A DNA stretch of 64,000 nucleotides from Caballeronia humi (lineage in GTDB: Bacteria; Pseudomonadota; Gammaproteobacteria; Burkholderiales; Burkholderiaceae): contig NZ_FCNW02000018.1 of NCBI RefSeq assembly GCF_001544475.1, positions 56,256-120,255 of the forward strand. Direction: 5' to 3'. Positions 16,676 to 24,981 of this stretch are shown here, piece by piece (the first letter of the stretch is position 1; each line of letters begins with the position of its first letter). Made by a program: the position numbers and the translations under genes. The notes under the pieces are model-generated. The model ran no database searches. It saw nothing but the letters and a program-made list of their open reading frames with translations, and had not been told where the DNA came from.

Positions 16676-17731
16676 TCATGTCGCACTCGCATGCACGCGC
16701 TCGGCAAGCTTCGCGTCGTAGCTCGAATGCACGTGGACGCGCTTCTTATCCGGACACGCGTACGAATAGGCTCTGCGCAATGCAAGCGACGCCTCGTGGA
16801 AGCCCGACAGAATCAGCTTCTGCTTGTTCGGATAGTTGGCGATGTCGCCGACCGCGAAGATGCCCGCCCGCGACGACTCGTAGTTCGACGTATCGACTTC
16901 CACGCGCCCGCCGCGGATATCGAGCCCCCAGTTCGCGATCGGCCCCAGGTCCGCGACAAGGCCGTAGAGCACGACGAGCATGTCGGCCGCAATCTCGCTC
17001 GTGCCTTCTACATGCTTCATCGCAACGGAGCGCAACGTGCCGTCCGGCGCATCGAGCCCCGCGATCATGCCGACGACGAAATCCATCTCCCCCGCTTCGA
17101 CGGCGCGCTTCATGCTGTCCACCGACGACGCCGTCGCGCTGAAGCCATTGCGCCGATGCACGAGTGTGAGTCGCTTCGCGACGGTGCGAAGCGCGAGCGC
17201 CCAGTCGAGCGCGGAGTCGCCGCCGCCCGCGACGACCACGTTTTTATCGGCGAAATCGGCCAGCTTTGCGACGCTGTAGAACACGTGCCGATCCTCCAGC
17301 GCAGGCGCTTCGGGAAGCAACAACCGCTGCGGAAGAAACGCGCCATTGCCGGCCGCGAGCAGGATCGCGGCGGCGTCGAACGTCATGCCTTGTTCGGTGC
17401 GTACGGTCCAGCGGCCGTCGTCGCGCTGCACGACATCCATCACGCGTTGCTCCAGATGGATCGGCACGTCGAACGGGGCGCATTGCTGCATCAAACGCTC
17501 GACAAGTTCGCGTGCCGTGCAGGAGGGAATCGCGGGGATGTCGTAGATCGGCTTGTCGGGATACAGCTCGATGCACTGCCCGCCGATACGTCCAAGCGCA
17601 TCGACGATCTGGCACGACAGGCCGATCACGCCCGCCTCGAACGCGGCGAAAAGCCCCACGGGACCGGCGCCGACGATCAGCACATCGGTTCGGACGGGCG
17701 CTTGCTGGTTGCTGTCTGCATCGGTGGACAT
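16676..17731 (-). CDS. ferredoxin/flavodoxin-NADP+ reductase, thioredoxin-reductase-like
   Basis: A 351-residue flavoprotein with two dinucleotide folds: VGAGPVGLFAAFEAG (residues 20-34, FAD) and VAGGGDSALDWALAL (167-181, NAD(P)H), plus the C-terminal FAVGDIANYPNKQKLILSG. The redox CxxC of true thioredoxin reductases is missing and the C-terminal extension is present, which fits the TrxR-like ferredoxin-NADP reductases (YumC type). It passes electrons between NADPH and ferredoxin or flavodoxin in the cytosol. ATG 17731 gives the normal family N-terminus; an earlier start at 17803 does not. It follows the oxidase operon on the same strand with a 97-base gap and may be separate. Confidence 0.85.
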   Translation of the reverse strand: MSTDADSNQQAPVRTDVLIVGAGPVGLFAAFEAGVIGLSCQIVDALGRIGGQCIELYPDKPIYDIPAIPSCTARELVERLMQQCAPFDVPIHLEQRVMDVVQRDDGRWTVRTEQGMTFDAAAILLAAGNGAFLPQRLLLPEAPALEDRHVFYSVAKLADFADKNVVVAGGGDSALDWALALRTVAKRLTLVHRRNGFSATASSVDSMKRAVEAGEMDFVVGMIAGLDAPDGTLRSVAMKHVEGTSEIAADMLVVLYGLVADLGPIANWGLDIRGGRVEVDTSNYESSRAGIFAVGDIANYPNKQKLILSGFHEASLALRRAYSYACPDKKRVHVHSSYDAKLAERVHASAT

Positions 17732-17828
17732 GGGTTGGCGTTCGATCGTTCGTTTCGACGAACCCAAGATACAGAATGCTTCCGGCGCGGGCAACGATAA
17801 CACCGCGCCCGGTAAGGACGAACGGTAC

Positions 17829-18629
17829 TTAGTGTGCCGAGGTTCCCGCGTAGTACGAAGCTGCCGCGTCGATTTCTTCCGGCGTCATGTTGCGCGCGAT
17901 ATTGCGCATCTGCTCGTTGATGTCGTTGCTGCGCGCGCCCGTCGCAAACGCCTGCAACTGCGCCTTCGTGTAGGACGCTGGCAGGCCGTCGAGCCACGGA
18001 CTGCCCGCCTTGTTGTCGATGCCGCCGTGACACGCGGCGCAAGGCGCGATGTTGCGCATCGGTGCGCCATGCGCGACGATCGCCGGCGCGTTCGACGTAC
18101 TGACGCGATGCTGCGCCGCAGGCTTCGGCAGGCTCGAGTAGTACGCGGCGAGATCGCGCATGTCCTGGTCGCTCAGGTTCTTCGCCATCGGCGACATCAC
18201 CGCATTGGTGCGCGCGCCGTGCTGGTAATCGAGCAGTTGCTTGTAGATCACGACCGCATATTGTCCCGCGAGATTCGGCGAATTCGCGTCGCTCATGCCG
18301 CGCTCGCCGTGGCACATCGTGCATCTGAGCGCGAGCGTCGCGCCGCGCCCGATCGAGTTGTCGCTCGACTTCGCGAGTAGTTGCGGCGTCACTTCGACGG
18401 CAGATAGCCGCACCGTCGGCGCCACCGGCGTGCCGCCTTCGAGCCACTTCTGCGGCACGCCCGCCGCGCTGCAGATCGCGTTCCAGATGCCTTTGAAACC
18501 CGCGTCGGTCTGCACGGACGGCAGCCATACGAACCCGATCGCCGCCGCCACGATCGCGACCCCGACCGTGATCGCGACGCTCGCCTTGAACCACGTATTG
18601 CCCAGCGAGAAAAGACGTTCGTCGTTCAT
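17829..18629 (-). CDS. membrane-anchored diheme cytochrome c, oxidase operon
   Basis: A 266-residue protein with an N-terminal membrane anchor (about residues 16-36) and two c-type heme sites, C103-x2-C106-His107 and C197-x2-C200-His201, spaced as in cytochrome c4. It should sit in the periplasm and donate electrons to the neighbouring oxidase. Its ATG overlaps the subunit I stop by four bases (ATGA), showing translational coupling. It is the last gene of the operon that starts at 23006. Confidence 0.87.
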   Translation of the reverse strand: MNDERLFSLGNTWFKASVAITVGVAIVAAAIGFVWLPSVQTDAGFKGIWNAICSAAGVPQKWLEGGTPVAPTVRLSAVEVTPQLLAKSSDNSIGRGATLALRCTMCHGERGMSDANSPNLAGQYAVVIYKQLLDYQHGARTNAVMSPMAKNLSDQDMRDLAAYYSSLPKPAAQHRVSTSNAPAIVAHGAPMRNIAPCAACHGGIDNKAGSPWLDGLPASYTKAQLQAFATGARSNDINEQMRNIARNMTPEEIDAAASYYAGTSAH

Positions 18630-20251
18630 CGCTGCGCTCCGATGGGAACGGCGGGCACCGAGGTTTCGGCGCGCGTCATCAGTTGCGCGATCGGGAAGCC
18701 GTAGTTGACGAGCGTGAGGCCGATCATCAGCGCGAGCCACAGCGCGAAGCCGTTCAGCGCGACTGGAATCGTGCGCGGCTCGTGTACGGCCTTGCTGAAG
18801 CGGAATTCCTCGGGCACGACGCGTTCCGCGCGATGCCCGCGAATCAGGACGATGAAAAACAGCACCGCCGATGCAACGAGGATGAACCCGCCGATCACCG
18901 AGAGAATGACGGAGAACGCCTGCGCCGCGATCTCGGGATTCGAGTAATCGTAGAAGGCCATGCGCCGCGGCATGCCGAGAATGCCCGCGTAATGCCACGG
19001 AAACGTCAGCACGATCATGCCGATGAACCACAGCCACAACTGCGCGCGCATGAGTTTCAAGCTCGTGAGCGCGCGGCCCGTCAGATGCGGCCACAGATCG
19101 TAGGCGATCGCGAAGTACATGATGACGATCGCGCCCGCGAAGATCAGATGGAAGTGGCCGGTGATCCACTGCGTGTTGTGGATCGTCGAGTCGAGCTGGT
19201 AGCTCATGTTGATGATGCCGCCCGCGCCGCCGAAGCCGAGCATCACGAACGAGAACGCGAGGGCGAGCATCATCGGGTTATGCCACGGGAGCGCCGCGAT
19301 CCAGCCAAGCGCGCCCTTGCCGCCGCGCAGCCGCGCCGCGATCTCAACCGATGCGCAGATCGTGAACACGGTGAGCAGCGTGGGCACCGCGACGAGCGCC
19401 GTGAACACCGAGTGCATAAACTTGAAGCCCGCGCCGACTTGCGGATCGGCGAAGAGGTGGTGAATGCCGATCGGCATCGACACGACGAGGAACAGGATGA
19501 ACGAGATGCGTGCCATCGAATCGCTGTAGAGCCGCCCGCCGATCGCGCGCGGGATGATCGTGTAGTACGCGATGTAAGCCGGCATCAGCCAGAAGTAGAC
19601 GATCGCGTGCAGCGTCCACGAGAAGAAGACGCGCGCGAGTCCCGCGTCGATCGTGCTCTTCCATCCGAACGCGACCGGCAAAATCTGGAAGATGATTTCG
19701 AGCGCCGCGCCGACCGCCGTCCAGCCCCACAAGTACGCGCCCGCCACGGTCGCGAACATCGCGAGCGGCACCGGGCGGCCCGGATTCTCGCGCTTCCAGG
19801 CGTTCATGTTCACCGACATCAGCGCGACCCAGATCCACGAGCCGACCACGACCAGCACGACGCCAAGGTAATAGAAGACGTTGCCGATCATCGGCGGATA
19901 GAACGTGTAGAGCACGGACGCGAGGCCCATTGCCACGGGCACCATCGCGACGACCGCGCCCACCGCGACGAGCACGAATCCCGCCCACGCCCAGCGCAAG
20001 CCGATCAGCGGTTTCTTCAGCGCAAGCTCGCTCACCGCATAGCCGAAGCCCATCGCGACGAGCGTCGGGAACACGTAGCCCATTGCGGAACCGTGCGCGG
20101 TCACGGAACGGTAGTAGATCTCGGCGTCCTGCAGCCACGGATGCAGCGGGCTGCGCACGAGCATCTGCCACGCGCCGAGCAGGAGCGCGATGCCGAATGC
20201 CGCGAACGCCAGCCAGAAGTGCGCGAGCACGAGTCGCTTGCTATTTAACAC
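18626..20251 (-). CDS. ba3-type heme-copper oxidase subunit I
   Basis: A 541-residue integral membrane protein with about 13 transmembrane helices. Metal ligands are all present: His53 (low-spin heme, TAHGSAMGY), CuB ligands His215, His264 and His265, Tyr219 four residues after His215 for the cross-linked pair, and His366/His368 in TGHFHL for the two hemes. Long stretches (FLFLVVSMPIGIHHLFADP, GGAGGIINMSYQLD) follow the Thermus ba3 enzyme, so this is a B-type oxidase that reduces oxygen and pumps protons with high affinity. The usual G-H-P around the CuB histidine is L-H-A here. It overlaps subunit II by 11 bases. Confidence 0.93.
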   Translation of the reverse strand: MLNSKRLVLAHFWLAFAAFGIALLLGAWQMLVRSPLHPWLQDAEIYYRSVTAHGSAMGYVFPTLVAMGFGYAVSELALKKPLIGLRWAWAGFVLVAVGAVVAMVPVAMGLASVLYTFYPPMIGNVFYYLGVVLVVVGSWIWVALMSVNMNAWKRENPGRPVPLAMFATVAGAYLWGWTAVGAALEIIFQILPVAFGWKSTIDAGLARVFFSWTLHAIVYFWLMPAYIAYYTIIPRAIGGRLYSDSMARISFILFLVVSMPIGIHHLFADPQVGAGFKFMHSVFTALVAVPTLLTVFTICASVEIAARLRGGKGALGWIAALPWHNPMMLALAFSFVMLGFGGAGGIINMSYQLDSTIHNTQWITGHFHLIFAGAIVIMYFAIAYDLWPHLTGRALTSLKLMRAQLWLWFIGMIVLTFPWHYAGILGMPRRMAFYDYSNPEIAAQAFSVILSVIGGFILVASAVLFFIVLIRGHRAERVVPEEFRFSKAVHEPRTIPVALNGFALWLALMIGLTLVNYGFPIAQLMTRAETSVPAVPIGAQR

Positions 20252-20798
20252 AGCTCACCCTCCCCGATGACGCACCCGCCATTTGCGCGAACGACGCCTT
20301 GTCCACCACACGCACGTGCGCCCACATGCCCTGGTGACCCACGCCGCAGTATTCGTGGCACGGCATCAGGTGTTCGCCCGGTTTGTCGAACGTGGTCTTG
20401 AACGTCGCGACGTAGCCCGGCTCCAGCATCGAGTTGATGTTCGTGTTCGTGACGAGAAAGCCATGCACGACATCGGAGCTCGTCGCGCGAAAGGTGATCG
20501 GCGTGTTCGCGGGAACGAGCAGGCACTGCGGCGTGAACGAGTACTGCTGCGCGACGATGCGCACCGTCACGGAACCGTCCGGCTCCGTCGCGCTCCCCAG
20601 GTTGCTTTCGACGAATTCGCCCGATACGTGCAGCGTCTCGGGCCGGATCGTCTCGACGCGCGAGGGCGGCATCATCGCCCAGTGCAGGCCGGTGTAGATC
20701 GTCATCGCGATGAGGACCAGGATGATCGCGACGACGACCATCGCCCAGCGCTTCTCGACCCGTTCGGCGACATCGTGCGATGCGGAGTTCATGGCCAT
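20241..20798 (-). CDS. ba3-type cytochrome c oxidase subunit II
   Basis: A 185-residue protein with a single N-terminal membrane helix (about residues 18-38) and a periplasmic cupredoxin domain. The CuA site is complete: His112 and Cys147, Glu149, Cys151, His155 and Met158 in CHEYCGVGHQGM. CuA accepts electrons from cytochrome c and passes them to subunit I. One N-terminal helix rather than two is typical of ba3 enzymes. It lies directly upstream of subunit I and just downstream of the 57-residue membrane protein. Confidence 0.93.
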   Translation of the reverse strand: MAMNSASHDVAERVEKRWAMVVVAIILVLIAMTIYTGLHWAMMPPSRVETIRPETLHVSGEFVESNLGSATEPDGSVTVRIVAQQYSFTPQCLLVPANTPITFRATSSDVVHGFLVTNTNINSMLEPGYVATFKTTFDKPGEHLMPCHEYCGVGHQGMWAHVRVVDKASFAQMAGASSGRVSCVK

Positions 20799-20808
20799 GT
20801 GCGCCGCC

Positions 20809-20982
20809 TCACTGGATCACGCCGCGAGGCAGGAACACGATGAAGTAGAACGCGAACCAGCAGCCGATCACGATCGCCGTCGCGATGCTCGCGAGCACGA
20901 TCGCGCCGCCCGGGCCGCGACCGACGATCTCCTCGACGGCGGCGTCGTCGCCTGCATCTCTTTCGGAGAGTGGCTTGCTCAT
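20809..20982 (-). CDS. small single-helix membrane protein of the oxidase operon
   Basis: A 57-residue protein beginning MSKPLSERDAGDD, with an acidic N-terminus and one strong membrane helix (about residues 27-51: GAIVLASIATAIVIGCWFAF) ending FLPRGVIQ. It sits between the triheme cytochrome gene (7-base gap) and the subunit II gene (10-base gap), in the same direction, preceded by GAGGACG. Position and topology suggest an accessory subunit like the small helix subunits of ba3 or cbb3 oxidases; no family is certain. Confidence 0.75.
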   Translation of the reverse strand: MSKPLSERDAGDDAAVEEIVGRGPGGAIVLASIATAIVIGCWFAFYFIVFLPRGVIQ

Positions 20983-20989
20983 CACGTCC

Positions 20990-22282
20990 TCAATAAAGTG
21001 GTGCGGAGCGCAGTTCGTTCACTTCCTTCACGGTCACGGGCGCGCCGTGATTGCCCCACGCCGTGCGGATATACGTGACCACCGCCGCCACTTCCACGTC
21101 CGACAGCGACTGCGCGAACGGTGGCATGCCGTAGGGCTTCGGATTCTTGAAGGTGCCGGGCGCGTAGCCGCCATTCAGCACCATGCGGATCGGGTTGACC
21201 GCGGAATTCATCTCGATCGACTGGTTGTTCGCGAGCGGCGGAAAGTGCGGCGGCTTGCCTTGCCCCTGCGCCGCGTGGCACACCGCGCATTCGGCGTCGT
21301 AGACCTTCTTGCCGAGCGGCACGAGGTTGTTGCGCGCTTCGGTGACGGCGGGGCTCGGCGGCTCGGACGTATCGCCCGAGCGCTGCGGCAGCGCTTTCAG
21401 ATAGACCGACATCGCGCGCACGTCTTCCTCTGTCAGGTATTGCAGACTGTTGTAGACGACTTCCGCCATCGGCCCGTACACGGCGCCGCGATCGGAGATG
21501 CCCGCATGCAGCAGGCCCACGATGTCCTGGATGCTCCAGTCGCCGAGCCCCGCTTCCTTGTTCGACGTGAGCGACGGCGCGTACCAGTTCTGCAACGGGA
21601 TCAACCCGCCCTCGAACGCCTTCGACGACACGTTGCCGCCCAGCTTGTTGATCGCTGTGTGGCACATCGAGCAATGCCCGAGCCCTTCGACGAGATACGC
21701 GCCGCGATTCCATTCCGCCGACTGCTTCGGGTCCGGTTCGTACTCGCCTTCCTTGAAGAACAGCGCGCGCCAGCCGAGCAGCAGTTGCCGCTGGTTGAAC
21801 GGAAAGCGCAATTCGTGCGGCCGGTTCGGCTGATGCACGGGTGTCGTGGAAAGCAGGTAGGCATGGATCGCGTCCGAGTCCGCGCGCGTGACCTTCGTGT
21901 ACGAGCCGAACGGCATCGCGGGATAGAGCAGCGCCCCATCGCGCGACTTGCCCGTGTGCATCATGGTGTAGAACTCGGCAGCGGTCCATTTGCCGATGCC
22001 GTTTTCCTTGTCCGACGAAATGTTCGGCGAAAACAGCGTGCCGAACGGCGTGTCCATCGGACGGCCGCCGCCAAACTCCTTGCCCGCCGGCAGCGTATGG
22101 CACGCGACGCAATCGCCCGCGCGCGCGAGGTACTCACCGCGCTTGATGGTCGCGGCATCGGCTTTCGACGTGGTCGTCTGCGCGCTCGCGCCGGCCATCG
22201 ACACGCACGCGAGCGCCACGGCGCAGCTCGCCCCGAGCAGGACCCGTACGGCAAGCGCTTCGAGGTGTCGGAGACTGGGCAC
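20990..22282 (-). CDS. triheme cytochrome c
   Basis: A 430-residue exported protein: a long signal sequence to about residue 34, then three c-type heme motifs at C58-x2-C61-H62, C204-x2-C207-H208 and C332-x2-C335-H336. The arrangement and the PFGTLFSPNISSD segment match the triheme cytochrome subunit of periplasmic alcohol, gluconate or aldose dehydrogenases. No dehydrogenase catalytic subunit is adjacent, so here it may carry electrons from a distant dehydrogenase or the quinone pool into the ba3 oxidase. The gap to the previous operon gene is 13 bases. Confidence 0.88.
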   Translation of the reverse strand: MPSLRHLEALAVRVLLGASCAVALACVSMAGASAQTTTSKADAATIKRGEYLARAGDCVACHTLPAGKEFGGGRPMDTPFGTLFSPNISSDKENGIGKWTAAEFYTMMHTGKSRDGALLYPAMPFGSYTKVTRADSDAIHAYLLSTTPVHQPNRPHELRFPFNQRQLLLGWRALFFKEGEYEPDPKQSAEWNRGAYLVEGLGHCSMCHTAINKLGGNVSSKAFEGGLIPLQNWYAPSLTSNKEAGLGDWSIQDIVGLLHAGISDRGAVYGPMAEVVYNSLQYLTEEDVRAMSVYLKALPQRSGDTSEPPSPAVTEARNNLVPLGKKVYDAECAVCHAAQGQGKPPHFPPLANNQSIEMNSAVNPIRMVLNGGYAPGTFKNPKPYGMPPFAQSLSDVEVAAVVTYIRTAWGNHGAPVTVKEVNELRSAPLY

Positions 22283-22295
22283 GTCGAGTCCTCGG

Positions 22296-23006
22296 CTAGT
22301 TGGGCACGCTGCCGCACGCGAGCGGCATCTTCAACGACCCGGCCGCGACCGGCACCGGATTGGCCGGCGCGGGCAACGAGGCGAGATACGCGGCGATCGC
22401 CGTGATGTCGCGCTCGCTCAAAAGCTGGGCGACCGTCTTCATGCAATCGGGTGCAAGCGCGCTGCGCGTGCCGTAGCGCCATGCGCCGAGCTGCGCGCTG
22501 AGGTAATTGGCGTGCAAGCCGAGCAGGCCGGGAACGGCGGGTTCCATGCCGGTCATCGCCGCCGCGTGGCACGCGACGCACGCGGGCAGCTTGCGCGATG
22601 CGTCGCCTTGCATCACGAGCGTCTTGCCTAGCGTGAGCGTCTTGGTATCGACGGCGACGGGGGCCGGTGGCGGAAACGGAGGATGCTCGGACGCGAAGTA
22701 GTTGGCGATGTCATGCAGATACGCATCGGGCAAATACGCGAGCAGGTAATTCATCGGCGGATATTTGCGGCGGCCGTCGCGAAATGCCTGCAACTGATTG
22801 TAGAGATAGCCCGCGGGCTTGCCGGAGAGGCGGGGGAAGTAATCGTTGTCGGTGCCTTCGCCGCGTGCGCCGTGACATGAGGCGCAACCTAGGACGCGCG
22901 CAGCCATCGTGTCGGGCGCGCGTTCCAGCTGCGCGTCCGCGCAGAAGGCATTCAGGCTGAAAAACGCGAGGAGCGCAAACAAGAAAACAGCGCTGCGTTT
23001 TTCCAC
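22296..23006 (-). CDS. cytochrome c4-like diheme protein, first gene of the oxidase operon
   Basis: A 236-residue protein with a signal peptide (MEKRSAVFLFALLAFFSLNA) and heme sites C41-x2-C44-H45 and C143-x2-C146-H147, each followed by a c4-type fold (PRLSGKPAGYLYNQLQAFRD; LLGLHANYLSAQL). It is a soluble or loosely attached periplasmic electron carrier. It opens the six-gene oxidase operon; the 286 bases before it separate it from norR, which is transcribed toward it. Confidence 0.87.
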   Translation of the reverse strand: MEKRSAVFLFALLAFFSLNAFCADAQLERAPDTMAARVLGCASCHGARGEGTDNDYFPRLSGKPAGYLYNQLQAFRDGRRKYPPMNYLLAYLPDAYLHDIANYFASEHPPFPPPAPVAVDTKTLTLGKTLVMQGDASRKLPACVACHAAAMTGMEPAVPGLLGLHANYLSAQLGAWRYGTRSALAPDCMKTVAQLLSERDITAIAAYLASLPAPANPVPVAAGSLKMPLACGSVPN

Positions 23007-23292
23007 GTGTCCCCCGTTTCGATTTGCCGTGTTCGTTCCGTTGCAGCGGTGAATCTCAACGATCCTGCAACGAGCGTTTTTAAAGGCGATGCGAAAAGCG
23101 ATTACGGGTGCGGCTGGGTTGACTTGATCTTACAAGACTCGCCGGAAAATGCCAGCAGGAATGCAGCAACTGGTTAAGTGTTCATTGCGAAAACGCAAAG
23201 GGCATCTAAATTCGTGTGCGTGTGCAAGGAATAATCAATACCACTTTTTTGATGCGGGGAACAATAGCGCGCGGCTTTCATTTGCATCGGCG

Positions 23293-24837
23293 TTATTTCA
23301 GGCCCAGCCGCTTAGCCAAACGGTTCAGATTGGCGCGGTCCATGCCCATTTCACGCGCGGCCGATGCCCAGTTCTGACCGTTGCGCGCAAGGGCATCGGC
23401 CACTAGCGTGCGTTCGAACGATGTCACCGCGTCGCGAAAGTTTTGCTGGGCGGCTTGCGCAGCATCGGGCTCGATACGCATGCGCGCCTGCGTCGCATCG
23501 GACAGGCCGAAGTCGGTGGCATCGAGCGTGAGGATGCGCGGCCTTTCGCGCAGCGCGGCAAGCGCCTTTAACGCCGTGCGCCCGATCAAATGCTCCAGTT
23601 CGCGCACGTTGCCGGGCCATGCATAGCCGAGCAGCGCAGCTTGTGCATCGGCGGACAGGCGAAGGCTCTGCAAGCCCAGTCGCCAGCGGTTCTCCTCGAG
23701 GAAGTAGCCCGCGAGCAGCAGCGCGTCGCGGCCGCGCTCGCGCAGCGGCGGCACGACGAGCGGATACACGCTCAGCCGGTGATAGAAGTCCGCGCGAAAA
23801 CGTCCCTCGCGCACCTCATGCGCGAGATCGCGGTTGGTCGCCGCGATCAGCCGCACATCGACGGTGTGCTCGCTATCCGAGCCGATGCGCTGAAGCTGGC
23901 CGTTCTGCAAGACGCGCAGCAGCTTCGCCTGCACGGCCAGCGACAGTTCGCCCACTTCGTCCAGAAAGAGCGTGCCGCCATCCGCGAGTTCGAACTTGCC
24001 GCGCCGGTCGGACGACGCTCCCGAGAACGCGCCGCGCACGTGTCCAAAGAGCTCGCTTTCAACGAGCGTATCGGGCAGCGCCGCGCAATTCAGGCTGATG
24101 AGCGGCTTGCCCGCGCGCGTCGAGAGCGCATGGATCGCGCTCGCAACCAGCTCCTTGCCGACGCCCGTTTCGCCCGTCACGAGCACCGTCAGGTCGCTCC
24201 TCGCGACGATTGCAATCTCCTCCTGCAAGCGCTTGTGCTGCTCGCTCGCGCCGATCATCTCGCGTCTGGCGCTGCCGCTCGCCTGACGATACGCCTCGGC
24301 GCGCTCGTGCTCCTGTTCACTTTCGCGCGCGAGCGTATCGATGCGTTCGACCACGCTCACCGTCGCCGCGGCAAGGCTCATAAACGCATCGAGCGACGCC
24401 ATGTCGACGCGATCGAAGCGCGCCGGATCGAGCGCGTCGAGCGTAAGCAAACCCCACGGACGGCCGCCGATGAAAAGCGGGCATCCAAGGCAATCGTGCA
24501 CTTCGAGATCGCCGGTGACGCCTTTCACGAGACCATCGTAGGGATCGGGCAAAGCCGAGTCGGATGCGAAGCGCGTCGGCCCCGCTTGCGCAAGCAGTTG
24601 CGCGAAGCGGGGATGCTCGCTCACGCGAAAGCGCCGGCCGAGCGTGTCGCTCGTCAGGCCATCGATGGCGAGCGGCACGAGCGTGTCGCCGTCGAGACGA
24701 AGAATCGCGGTGGCATCGCTGGGAAAAAGCGCGCGCAAGCTCTGCAACAGGCGCCGGTAGCGCTCGGTATCGGAGAGATCGCGCGACAGGTCCTGCATCA
24801 GCGGGACGAGGGCGTCGAGCAATGCTTTTGCAGTCAT
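23293..24837 (-). CDS. norR: NorR nitric-oxide-responsive sigma-54 activator
   Basis: A 514-residue activator. A GAF domain (about residues 10-165) keeps the NorR iron-site residues: Asp98/Asp101 in PDPYDG, Cys116 in HDCLGCPLF and Asp134. The AAA+ domain has Walker A GETGVGKE (222-229), GAFSGA (269-274, the sigma-54-contact loop, normally GAFTGA) and Walker B GGTLFLDE (287-294). A C-terminal Fis-type helix-turn-helix ends the protein ([20 protein letters not shown]). NO binding to iron relieves GAF inhibition. ATG 24837 is preferred because a longer start at 24885 would put the likely NorR sites inside the gene. It is divergent from hmp. Confidence 0.92.
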   Translation of the reverse strand: MTAKALLDALVPLMQDLSRDLSDTERYRRLLQSLRALFPSDATAILRLDGDTLVPLAIDGLTSDTLGRRFRVSEHPRFAQLLAQAGPTRFASDSALPDPYDGLVKGVTGDLEVHDCLGCPLFIGGRPWGLLTLDALDPARFDRVDMASLDAFMSLAAATVSVVERIDTLARESEQEHERAEAYRQASGSARREMIGASEQHKRLQEEIAIVARSDLTVLVTGETGVGKELVASAIHALSTRAGKPLISLNCAALPDTLVESELFGHVRGAFSGASSDRRGKFELADGGTLFLDEVGELSLAVQAKLLRVLQNGQLQRIGSDSEHTVDVRLIAATNRDLAHEVREGRFRADFYHRLSVYPLVVPPLRERGRDALLLAGYFLEENRWRLGLQSLRLSADAQAALLGYAWPGNVRELEHLIGRTALKALAALRERPRILTLDATDFGLSDATQARMRIEPDAAQAAQQNFRDAVTSFERTLVADALARNGQNWASAAREMGMDRANLNRLAKRLGLK

Positions 24838-24853
24838 ATCGACTTCGGATGGA

Positions 24854-24879
24854 GTCGTTATGACTAGAGTCGAATCGAC
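24854..24879. promoter_or_regulatory. two NorR-like boxes in the norR-hmp intergenic region
   Basis: GTCGTTATGAC (24854-24864) and GTCGAATCGAC (24869-24879) both fit GT-N7-AC, the core described for NorR enhancer sites, with centres 15 bases apart. They lie about 60 bases upstream of the sigma-54-like element of hmp. Confidence 0.65.
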
Positions 24880-24921
24880 CATCACTATCTTTAACCTATT
24901 GATTTAATTGCGATAGACGGC

Positions 24922-24936
24922 TGGCACGAATCGTGA
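24922..24936 (+). promoter_or_regulatory. sigma-54-like promoter of hmp
   Basis: TGGCACG at 24922-24928 is a perfect -24 element. At the expected -12 position the bases are GTGA rather than TTGC, so the second half is weak. It lies 46 bases before the hmp ATG, which fits NorR control. Confidence 0.45.
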
Positions 24937-24981
24937 GTGCGTACTGCGGGCAACCACCCAAACTCACGCGAGGAACCACTC

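Noticed and set aside
18683..20248. 521-residue plus-strand frame opposite the oxidase subunit I gene
   Set aside because: It is the mirror frame of a high-GC membrane gene, rich in Arg, His, Asp and Glu; no motif and no ribosome site.
23007..23292. Sigma-54 promoter or FNR box before the oxidase operon
   Set aside because: TTGAC and TTGAT fragments and a TTGCA string occur, but none has the partner element at correct spacing.
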